Shown here: piece after piece, positions 1 to 5,718 of the stretch
Layout of the letters: every line of letters begins with the position of its first letter
Position numbering within the stretch: position 1 is the stretch's first letter
DNA from: Bacteroidales bacterium
GTDB taxonomy: Bacteria; Bacteroidota; Bacteroidia; Bacteroidales; P3
DNA: 9,834 nt
Assembly: GCA_021443125.1 (NCBI GenBank)
Contig: JABUUQ010000002.1
Location: forward strand, 283,803 to 293,636
Direction of reading: 5' to 3'
Position numbers and translations under genes: made by a program
The notes under the pieces: model-generated
Databases searched by the model: none
What the model was told of the DNA's origin: nothing
The model's input: the letters and a program-made list of their open reading frames with translations, nothing else

Positions 1-1179
1 CTTATTTTCATAATCACAGCCGTAGTAATTGCGATAAGAACACGTCATAGCGATAGCGAATATATACTTTCAACAACTATTTCCCGTGCTCAAAAAGTGG
101 CAGTAAAGCGTTTGAGAAAGGCCAAAAGGCTTCTCAACAAACAAGACTACGAAGCTTTTGAAGATGAGATTGCTTACAGTCTTTGGGTTTATCTTTTGGA
201 CAGATTCCAAATAAAGAAAAAAGATTTCAGCATTGAATCGCTCAAAACAAAACTTGTCGGCGAACAAATTTCCACCGAAACCGTTGAACAACTGGCAAAT
301 GTTTTTGAACGTTGCGACTATCTTCGTTTCTCTCAAGACGATAAAGCCATAGCAAACGAAAGTCTTTACAACGACACAGTAAATGTTATCACAGCAATGG
401 AAAAAGAAATGAAAGAAATTCAAAAATCCAATAAATCATCCAAGGCAAAAATCCTTTCTTTGCTTCTAATTCTACTTCTGCCTCTTTGTTCCACATCTGC
501 CCAAACACTGCAAGAGGCTGAAAAACAATACAATCAAAAGAATTACACTGAGTCTTTGGCTATGTATCAGAAAATAGCAAAGCAGGAACCTTCAACAAAT
601 GCATATTGTGGCGTAGCTGCTTCATATTTTCGTTTGTCTGACTATGCAAATGCTATGCTTTACTACGAGAAAGCACTGAAACTTGCCCCACAAGACAAGA
701 ATATACAACTGAATATCAACATTGTGCGTTCTCGTCTAATGGGTGATTGCTATATTATGCCGGAATTTCTTCCTATAAAGATAGCCAAATACATTGCAGG
801 GCAATTTTCAATATATATTTGGGCAATTCTTTTCATAGTTTTGATAGTTGTGGCTTGCGTTGCCTTCTTTTTCTATAGATTTACTGAAAGAAAAGTCCTT
901 TATTTCTATGTATCGCTTTGTGCCTTAATACTTTCTCTTTGTTCTATGGGCTTTGGAATATGCAGACAAAACATTCAAAACGATACAGACAACGCAATAA
1001 TAATGAGTGCAGGCATAAAATTGAAACCTTCACGCTCTGCAACTGGCAAAGACATTATGCAACTATATAAAGGTCAAAAAATTAGAATCATTGAAGACGA
1101 TGGAACAAGATGGATAAAAGTTCGCACCGAAGATCATAGAGAAGGATTTATTGAAAACAAAAATTACGCACGCATATAA
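1..1179 (+). CDS. BatD C-terminus fused in frame to BatE-like TPR/SH3 protein (5' partial)
   Basis: The frame is open from the left edge to the TAA at 1177-1179, 392 residues in the window. Residues 1-12 are the end of a hydrophobic segment. Residues ~33-137 match my recollection of the cytoplasmic C-terminal part of BatD, with a KRLRKAKRLL-type basic helix and an ALW-like 'YSLWVYL' segment. A signal-peptide-like stretch follows (about 148-168, nt 442-504, ending STSAQ). Then come TPR-like helices (~169-237), two membrane helices (~269-291 and 298-320) and a C-terminal SH3-like beta domain (~330-390) with the 'GTRWIKVRTEDHREGFI' pattern; that is the BatE architecture. In Bacteroides the two are normally separate neighbouring genes of the aerotolerance operon, thought to act in the cell envelope. 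BatE could also start internally at ATG 397 or 409. The BatD/BatE identities are by pattern recognition; the missing stop is directly visible. Confidence 0.8.
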   Translation, partial: LIFIITAVVIAIRTRHSDSEYILSTTISRAQKVAVKRLRKAKRLLNKQDYEAFEDEIAYSLWVYLLDRFQIKKKDFSIESLKTKLVGEQISTETVEQLANVFERCDYLRFSQDDKAIANESLYNDTVNVITAMEKEMKEIQKSNKSSKAKILSLLLILLLPLCSTSAQTLQEAEKQYNQKNYTESLAMYQKIAKQEPSTNAYCGVAASYFRLSDYANAMLYYEKALKLAPQDKNIQLNINIVRSRLMGDCYIMPEFLPIKIAKYIAGQFSIYIWAILFIVLIVVACVAFFFYRFTERKVLYFYVSLCALILSLCSMGFGICRQNIQNDTDNAIIMSAGIKLKPSRSATGKDIMQLYKGQKIRIIEDDGTRWIKVRTEDHREGFIENKNYARI

Positions 1180-1185
1180 AAGATT

Positions 1186-1617
1186 ATGAAAGCACAAAAG
1201 AAAGAAGACTGCAATAGCAGTGAAGCAATAATAAAGAAAATAGAAGGAGAAAAAATCACTGTGCAAGTTTTGAAAAGTGATAATTGTGATGGGTGTTCGG
1301 CAGCACTTATTTGCGAATCTTCAAGCAGAGGAAAAACTATAGAAGTCTCACAATCAAATGCTAACATCTTCGAAGTGGGCGAAAGAGTTATGCTAAACGT
1401 GCCTCAAAGCAAGACTTTCAAAGCTCTTGGCTTGGCTTTCCTCTACCCTTTGCTACTAATACTTGCCTGCTGCCTTTTATGCCATTATGTTTTCGGCCTC
1501 AGCGATGCTTTTCTTGCCTTGTTGTCGCTTGTAATTCTTGCCATCTACTATTTTGCACTTTACAAACTCCGCAACAAACCTTTCTTCAATTTTTCTCTCT
1601 CTGTTTCGAAAAAATAA
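1186..1617 (+). CDS. rseC: RseC/MucC-like inner-membrane protein (SoxR-reducing system family)
   Basis: A 143-residue protein starting at ATG 1186, 6 nt after the bat stop, so it is almost certainly co-transcribed with bat. The N-terminal ~75 residues form a small beta-rich domain with three cysteines spaced CX2CX5C (C34, C37, C43), the usual RseC cysteine cluster. Two membrane helices follow (about 79-102 and 106-126), then a short basic tail. This order of cysteine domain, two helices and tail is typical of the RseC/MucC family. In Proteobacteria the family influences sigma-E and the reduction of SoxR. In Bacteroidota it usually precedes the rnf genes, and its role there is not well established. 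No rnf gene lies in this window. Family assignment is fairly firm; function is inference. Confidence 0.78.
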   Translation: MKAQKKEDCNSSEAIIKKIEGEKITVQVLKSDNCDGCSAALICESSSRGKTIEVSQSNANIFEVGERVMLNVPQSKTFKALGLAFLYPLLLILACCLLCHYVFGLSDAFLALLSLVILAIYYFALYKLRNKPFFNFSLSVSKK

Positions 1618-1625
1618 AACAAGGT

Positions 1626-1688
1626 TTCAATAAAATAAAACGCCGTTCTAAAAAATTAAAACGGCGTTTTATTTTTTTCTTTCTTCGT
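1626..1688 (+). repeat. 21-bp periodic intergenic repeat, locus 1 (three units)
   Basis: Three consecutive 21-bp blocks start at 1626, 1647 and 1668. The first two read TTCAATAAAATAAAACG then CCGT, and TCTAAAAAATTAAAACG then GCGT. The third is degenerate but still ends in CGT before a new TTC at 1689. The 47 nt at 1623-1669 match the reverse complement of 5594-5640 at 38 positions without gaps, counted by hand. Units 1 and 2 differ by CGCCG versus CGGCG, so their ends pair and form the hairpin listed at 1632-1675. Confidence 0.75.
1632..1675. terminator. Bidirectional intrinsic terminator between convergent rseC and comB
   Basis: A perfect 16-bp inverted repeat: 1632-1647 pairs with 1660-1675, with a 12-nt loop. 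The GC core is CGCCG/CGGCG, flanked by A-runs on the left and T-runs on the right, so either transcript ends in a U-rich tract. It sits 14 nt after the rseC stop and 20 nt after the comB stop of the opposing gene. Confidence 0.85.
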
Positions 1689-1695
1689 TTCAGTT

Positions 1696-2421
1696 TTACT
1701 GGTCAAGATTTGCAGCAATAATCTTGTTGCCAACGACTATCGGAACACTGTTGCAAGAATCCATCTCGAAAGCATAGTCAAAAGATTCTTCCATTTGCAT
1801 TCCTACAAGCAGTTTCAAGTGCGTTGCTTTTTGAACATAGTCCATTAAATTGCCTTTTGCTTTGTCCCAAAGGTCGAGTGCGGCAAATGTAGAGTCGTCA
1901 TCGCAGTCGAAACCCTTATTGCAAAGTCTTTCAGCCAAAGCACCACAAAAAATTGTGTCTTCTATGCAAAATTGTCCACGCCATCCAGAGCATAAAAGCA
2001 TAACATTCTTATTTTGTTTGAGAAGATAATCGGTTATTGCAGAGATATTTACAAACGAAGCTACAATTATTTGCTCTGGATTATTCTCCTGCATTTTCGC
2101 AATAGCTTTCACGCCATTTACAGAATAGAGATAGATTGATTTCCCTTTAACATCAGCATTTTTTATCCTTTGTCCAGAGTTTCCAAAGTCGGTAAATTCC
2201 ATGTTTCCTTTGGGCCCATCGCCTGCAATAAGGTGTCCTTTCTGCTTTGCCTCAAAAGCCTCTTCTACAGTTTGCACAGGCCACACAGTTGCACCACAAT
2301 CAATTGCAGAACAAATAGTTGTGGTGGAGCGAAGTATATCTACAACAACTACTATAGTGTTTTCTTTCTGCCTTACAAAAGGAACAAGCACTGGAGAAAG
2401 AATGGTATCAACAAATGGCAT
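1696..2421 (-). CDS. comB: ComB-like 2-phosphosulfolactate phosphatase family protein
   Basis: A 241-residue protein of the ComB family, which in methanogens removes phosphate from 2-phosphosulfolactate during coenzyme M synthesis. Visible family motifs are VVVVDILRSTTTI (D28, R31, TTT 33-35), the GNS near residue 80, and LCSGWRGQFCIEDTIFCGALAE (C144, E154, D155), where an acidic metal site is expected. It begins MPFVDTILSP, as family members do. An in-frame ATG at 2466 would add 15 residues, but that codon lies inside the hutH terminator hairpin, so 2421 is preferred. The gene follows hutH by 82 nt and is read in the same direction. Family members occur in many Bacteroidota that lack coenzyme M, where the substrate is unclear. 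Family sure, substrate uncertain. Confidence 0.85.
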   Translation of the reverse strand: MPFVDTILSPVLVPFVRQKENTIVVVVDILRSTTTICSAIDCGATVWPVQTVEEAFEAKQKGHLIAGDGPKGNMEFTDFGNSGQRIKNADVKGKSIYLYSVNGVKAIAKMQENNPEQIIVASFVNISAITDYLLKQNKNVMLLCSGWRGQFCIEDTIFCGALAERLCNKGFDCDDDSTFAALDLWDKAKGNLMDYVQKATHLKLLVGMQMEESFDYAFEMDSCNSVPIVVGNKIIAANLDQ

Positions 2422-2446
2422 AGTTCGGATTTTTTTATTGGTTGAT

Positions 2447-2481
2447 AAAAAAAGGCGAAGAAGCAATTATTCCTTCGCCTT
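2447..2481 (-). terminator. Intrinsic terminator after hutH
   Basis: A 9-bp stem, AAGGCGAAG at 2452-2460 with CTTCGCCTT at 2473-2481, and a 12-nt loop. On the - strand it is followed by seven Ts (A2447-A2453 on the + strand). It starts 22 nt after the hutH stop. It also lies in the comB leader, which would reduce but not exclude read-through into comB. Confidence 0.85.
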
Positions 2482-2503
2482 AAAATTATGGTTTTTGGTT
2501 ATT

Positions 2504-4006
2504 TTAGAATTCCAATTCGTAGTTAGCGATAAAGTCTATACTCTTTTGTATCAAAGTGTACATTACCTCATCGTTTTCTATAAAATGAACATGTTTGCGA
2601 TATTCTGCAACGAATTTTTCAATCATTGGAGAAGATTTCAAACCTGTTTCTTTCTTGCGGAAGTCCAAAGCCTGTGCTGCGTTGAACAACTCTATTGCAA
2701 GCACTCTCTCTGTATTGTTTACAACACGGAAACACTTTGTTGCTGCGTTAGAACCAAATGATACATGGTCTTCTTGACCTTGTGAAGAGTCGATAGTATC
2801 AACAGAATTTGGCATACAAAGCATCTTGTTTTGATTTACTATTGATGCTGCAGCATATTGAGGAATCATGAAACCGCTATTAACACCTGGTTTTGCAACA
2901 AGGAATGATGGAAGATTTCTCTTTGCTCCTATTAGTTGATAAGTTCTTCTTTCTGATACAGAAGAAAGTTCGCTTACTGCAATTGCCAAAAAGTCAAGAT
3001 TCAAAGCCAAAGGTTCGCCATGGAAATTACCTGCTGAGATAACCATATCTTCATCTGGGAAAACTGTAGGGTTGTCTGTTGCAGCGTTTATTTCTGTTGT
3101 AATGATATCTGCCACATGATTTATAGCATCTTTGCAAGCGCCGTGAATTTGAGGAACACAACGGAAAGAATAAGGGTCTTGTACATGTTCTTTATGGCGT
3201 TTGATAATCTCGCTACCTTCAAGCAAAGAACGTATTCTGCGTGCTGTGGTAAGTTGTCCTTCGTGTGCTCTCACCAAATGTACATTATCGTAGAATGGTT
3301 CTATTCTTCCGTCGAATGCTTCCAAAGAAACAGTCATGATAAGGTCGGCAAGTTTTGACAAACGCTTAGCTTTAAGGATAGAATACATTGCAAAAGCACC
3401 CATAAACTGAGTTCCATTCAATAGAGCCAAGCCTTCTTTGCTTTGAAGTTCTATTGGTTGCCATCCCATTAGTTTGTTAAGTTCTTCACCGCTTATTCTT
3501 TTGCCTTGATAGTCCACTTCACCCAAACCTAACAAAGGCAGACACATATTTGCCAAAGGAGCCAAATCGCCACTTGCGCCTAATGAGCCAAGTTGATAAA
3601 CAACTGGATAGATATCGTTATTGAAGAAATCAACCAAACGCTGTACTGTTATAAGCTGACAGCCTGAATGACCATAAGAAAGAGATTGTATCTTATTCAA
3701 AAGCATAAGTTTTACAACCTGATGAGGAACTTCTTCGCCACAACCACAAGCGTGAGACATAACAAGGTTCTTCTGCAATTGAGAAAGTTGTTCTTTACTG
3801 ATAGATATATTACATAGAGAACCAAAACCGGTAGTTACACCATAGATAGGTTCTTTCTGATTTTCCATCTTTTTGTCAAGATATTCCCTGCACTTTTGTA
3901 TTCTGTTTTTGCTTTCTTCTGAAAGTTCCAAGTGCATACCTTTTTCCATAATCTCGCTTACTCTTGCCAAGGTAAGCAATTCAGGACTGATATTATGTTT
4001 TTCCAT
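2504..4006 (-). CDS. hutH: Histidine ammonia-lyase
   Basis: A 500-residue cytoplasmic enzyme that removes ammonia from L-histidine to give urocanate, the first step of histidine degradation. The Ala-Ser-Gly triad that cyclises to the MIO cofactor is at 144-146, within GSLGASGDLAPLAN. Other conserved residues are Y55 (IYGVTTGFG), H85 (NLVMSH, the histidine that separates HAL/TAL from PAL) and E412 in QEDHVS, which favours histidine over tyrosine or phenylalanine. Length is normal. The start at ATG 4006 is the first codon of the conserved N-terminus, about 45 nt below a good promoter. No other hut gene (hutU, hutI, ftcD/fchA) lies in the window, so hutH stands alone here. Family certain; histidine specificity rests on H85 and E412. 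Confidence 0.95.
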   Translation of the reverse strand: MEKHNISPELLTLARVSEIMEKGMHLELSEESKNRIQKCREYLDKKMENQKEPIYGVTTGFGSLCNISISKEQLSQLQKNLVMSHACGCGEEVPHQVVKLMLLNKIQSLSYGHSGCQLITVQRLVDFFNNDIYPVVYQLGSLGASGDLAPLANMCLPLLGLGEVDYQGKRISGEELNKLMGWQPIELQSKEGLALLNGTQFMGAFAMYSILKAKRLSKLADLIMTVSLEAFDGRIEPFYDNVHLVRAHEGQLTTARRIRSLLEGSEIIKRHKEHVQDPYSFRCVPQIHGACKDAINHVADIITTEINAATDNPTVFPDEDMVISAGNFHGEPLALNLDFLAIAVSELSSVSERRTYQLIGAKRNLPSFLVAKPGVNSGFMIPQYAAASIVNQNKMLCMPNSVDTIDSSQGQEDHVSFGSNAATKCFRVVNNTERVLAIELFNAAQALDFRKKETGLKSSPMIEKFVAEYRKHVHFIENDEVMYTLIQKSIDFIANYELEF

Positions 4007-4051
4007 TATGTTAAGTTTTTATATTGTTATTTCTTTTTCAATATCGAACTG

Positions 4052-4083
4052 CAAATTTACAATAATTTATTGTATTTGACAAA
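4052..4083 (-). promoter_or_regulatory. Bacteroidota-type promoter of hutH
   Basis: On the - strand, TTTG (4083-4080) is followed by 20 nt and then TAAATTTG (4059-4052), matching the TTTG / TAnnTTTG consensus. The predicted RNA start is about 40 nt before the hutH ATG. The spacer contains a perfect dyad, CAATAA-T-TTATTG at 4060-4072, directly next to the -7 box. Confidence 0.75.
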
Positions 4084-4178
4084 CAAAACAACAACTCTGC
4101 CCAAAGACTAATCAACAAATTCCTGCTTGCATGGTTTTGCCACTCCGAAAAATTCCAGATGTATGGGCTTTTGGCAAT

Positions 4179-4775
4179 TCAAAACAAGGTTGGCTCACCA
4201 AGAAGATTGAAAGACTTGCGATGCAAAGGCGTTATGCCATAATCTTTTATTGCTTGTCGGTGGTCTTTAGTGGGATAGGCTTTGTTTTTCTTCCAATTGT
4301 ATTGTGGATATTGCCTGTCGAATTCTATCATGGCGTCATCCCTATAGGTTTTTGCCAAAATACTTGCAGCAGCAATAGACATTAGTTGTGCATCACCTTT
4401 TACTATTGTTTTGAAACGAATATCAAGCGAAGTTCTAAAGCGATTGCCATCCACCAAAAGCAGTTCCGGCTTTATTTTCAGTTTCTCCACCGCCCTATTC
4501 ATTGCCAAAAAACTTGCATTAAGTATGTTTATTTTGTCTATTTCCTTGTTTGTAACCTCAGCCACTGCAAAAGCCAAAGCGTTCTCCTCGATTATTGGTC
4601 GAAGAAAACGCCTTTGTTTGTCGGTAAGCTTTTTGCTATCGTTCAAAAGTTCATTTGAGAAATCGCTTGGCAAGATTACAGCCGCAGCAAACACACTTCC
4701 TGCAAGGCATCCCCTTCCTGCTTCATCCAAACCACACTCTATGGTTTCTGAACTTTCGTAAAAAGATTTAAGCAA
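4179..4775 (-). CDS. rnhB: Ribonuclease HII
   Basis: A 198-residue enzyme that cuts the RNA strand of RNA-DNA hybrids and single ribonucleotides in DNA. The catalytic acids are visible: D17 and E18 in GLDEAGRG, D109 in LLLVDGNRF and D128 in VKGDAQ. SIAAASILAKTYRD follows, as usual in type 2 RNases H. The start must be the TTG at 4775-4773. Reading upstream in frame, only two codons precede it before a TAA at 4784-4782, and there is no ATG ahead of the GLDEAGRG core. The resulting N-terminus, MLKSFYESSE, fits family length. The start codon lies 1 nt after the purQ stop, which suggests translational coupling. No clear terminator follows in 4084-4178. Confidence 0.95.
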   Translation of the reverse strand: MLKSFYESSETIECGLDEAGRGCLAGSVFAAAVILPSDFSNELLNDSKKLTDKQRRFLRPIIEENALAFAVAEVTNKEIDKINILNASFLAMNRAVEKLKIKPELLLVDGNRFRTSLDIRFKTIVKGDAQLMSIAAASILAKTYRDDAMIEFDRQYPQYNWKKNKAYPTKDHRQAIKDYGITPLHRKSFNLLGEPTLF

Positions 4776-4776
4776 C

Positions 4777-5469
4777 TTATTTTACAAAATTTCTTATTAT
4801 GCTGTCGAATAGTGCTTTGCCATCGGTATTGCCCAACTCAATATCTGAGCATCTTTCTGGGTGAGGCATCATACCGAAAACGTTCTTGCCTTTGTTTGTA
4901 ACGCCAGCAATGTTAGAGATACTGCCGTTAGGATTGAACTCGTCCTTGATTTCACCCTTTTCATTGCAATAGCGGAAAAGTATCTGTTCGTTATCTTCCA
5001 TTTTCTTCAGCACATCGTCATAGGCAAAGTATCTTCCTTCTCCGTGAGCAATAGGAACTTCCAAAGCCTGACCTATCTTAACATCCTTTGTAAAGATTGT
5101 GCTGTTGGTTTGAGGGGTTATATATTGATTTTTGCAGATAAATTTCTGATTGTTGTTGTGAAGCAAAGTTCCTTCAAGCAAACCGCTTTCGCAAAGTATT
5201 TGAAAACCATTGCAAACGCCAAGAAGATAACCTCCTTTTTCTGCAAACTTCTTTATTTCTGCCATAATTGGAGAAAGAGAGGCGATAGCACCACTGCGAA
5301 GGTAGTCTCCATAAGAAAAACCACCAGGCAAAACTATCATATCACAACCTTGCAAATCTCTTTCCTTATGCCACAAAGGCACTACCTCTTGTTCTTCTAT
5401 GTTACGAAGAACATATATCATATCATGGTCGCAATTTGAACCAGGAAATACTACAACTCCGAATTTCAT
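4777..5469 (-). CDS. purQ: Phosphoribosylformylglycinamidine synthase, glutaminase subunit PurQ
   Basis: A 230-residue class I glutamine amidotransferase that supplies ammonia to PurL for conversion of FGAR to FGAM in purine synthesis. Visible motifs are VVVFPGSNCDHD at the N-terminus, GGFSYGDYLRSGA, the nucleophile C86 in GVCNGFQIL, and H203/E205 in MMPHPER, completing the Cys-His-Glu triad. Length fits the small, free-standing PurQ. That is a point of interest, because many Bacteroidales carry one long PurL with this domain at its C-terminus. A separate PurQ implies small PurL and PurS elsewhere. The start at ATG 5469 is the first codon of the conserved N-terminus. It is followed by rnhB with a 1-nt gap, so the two are one transcript. 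Confidence 0.95.
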   Translation of the reverse strand: MKFGVVVFPGSNCDHDMIYVLRNIEEQEVVPLWHKERDLQGCDMIVLPGGFSYGDYLRSGAIASLSPIMAEIKKFAEKGGYLLGVCNGFQILCESGLLEGTLLHNNNQKFICKNQYITPQTNSTIFTKDVKIGQALEVPIAHGEGRYFAYDDVLKKMEDNEQILFRYCNEKGEIKDEFNPNGSISNIAGVTNKGKNVFGMMPHPERCSDIELGNTDGKALFDSIIRNFVK

Positions 5470-5498
5470 ATTCTATTTTCTTTCTTTGAAATACCTTG

Positions 5499-5532
5499 CA
5501 AAGATACAAAAACTATCGCAAATTTCAACAAA
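5499..5532 (-). promoter_or_regulatory. Probable promoter of purQ-rnhB
   Basis: On the - strand, TATCTTTG (5506-5499) matches TAnnTTTG, with TTTG (5532-5529) 22 nt upstream, slightly wider than the usual 19-21. The -7 context TTGTATCTTTGCA matches the extended box of the hutH and pepO promoters. The box ends 29 nt before the purQ ATG. Confidence 0.55.
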
Positions 5533-5553
5533 AACAAAAACAATTTTTCTAAA

Positions 5554-5658
5554 ATTTGCTTTAGTAAAATTAAAAGCAAGTTCTAATTTACTGAAACGCC
5601 GTTTTAATTTTTTATTCCTTGCTTTTAATTTATTGAAACGGCGTTTGGATAAAACCAA
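5554..5658 (-). repeat. 21-bp periodic intergenic repeat, locus 2 (about five units)
   Basis: Read on the - strand from 5658 down, five 21-bp blocks follow each other. Their starts are at 5658, 5637, 5616, 5595 and 5574. The element AAATTAAAA (or AAATTAGAA) recurs exactly every 21 nt in blocks 2-4, and blocks 1 and 3 end in ACGCCGT and ACGGCGT. The first and last blocks are degenerate. It is homologous to locus 1 (38 of 47 positions over 5594-5640). In one frame each block reads as a basic heptad such as FNKLKAR or NKKLKRR, as at locus 1. I do not regard it as a gene, because this frame runs through a terminator and a promoter. Confidence 0.7.
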
Positions 5659-5691
5659 AGAAGTTCCCCGCTTTTGCAAGGAACCTCTTGG
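5651..5691 (-). terminator. Intrinsic terminator after the M13 peptidase gene
   Basis: An imperfect hairpin: 5680-5691 (GGAACCTCTTGG) pairs with 5655-5667 with one bulge. The one non-Watson-Crick pair is a G-U only in the - strand RNA, which fits use in that direction. A UUUU tract follows (A5651-A5654 on the + strand). It begins about 27 nt after the peptidase stop. The right-hand T-run means weaker function on the + strand is possible. Confidence 0.75.
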
Positions 5692-5718
5692 ATTTTTTAT
5701 GTCTAACAAAAAATATTT

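Noticed and set aside
70..423. A 117-codon open frame on the - strand inside the BatD part
   Set aside because: It is a phenylalanine/cysteine-rich shadow of a lysine- and glutamate-rich gene.
1479..1721. An 80-codon open frame on the + strand that reads the same heptads at locus 1
   Set aside because: It overlaps rseC in another frame, the terminator and the end of comB. It is composed mostly of repeat and low-complexity sequence.
2422..2466. A 15-residue longer start for comB
   Set aside because: The upstream ATG is inside the hutH terminator hairpin, and the extra residues do not resemble the family's N-terminus.
2201..2761. A 186-codon open frame on the + strand opposite comB and hutH
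   Set aside because: It is antisense to two strongly recognised enzymes, crosses a terminator, and has a cysteine-rich, low-complexity translation with no domain.
4084..4178. A TTGCCA/TGGCAA pair after rnhB as a terminator
   Set aside because: The stem is only 6 bp with a loop of about 30 nt and no T-run. I see no other feature in this gap.
4411..4761. A 116-codon open frame on the + strand opposite rnhB
   Set aside because: It is antisense to a conserved RNase HII and lacks recognisable features.
5473..5709. A 78-codon open frame on the - strand across the 21-bp repeats with basic heptads (KKLKRRF)
   Set aside because: It runs through the pepO terminator and the probable purQ promoter. 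Its open length is explained by a repeat unit that is a multiple of 3 and has no stop in that frame.
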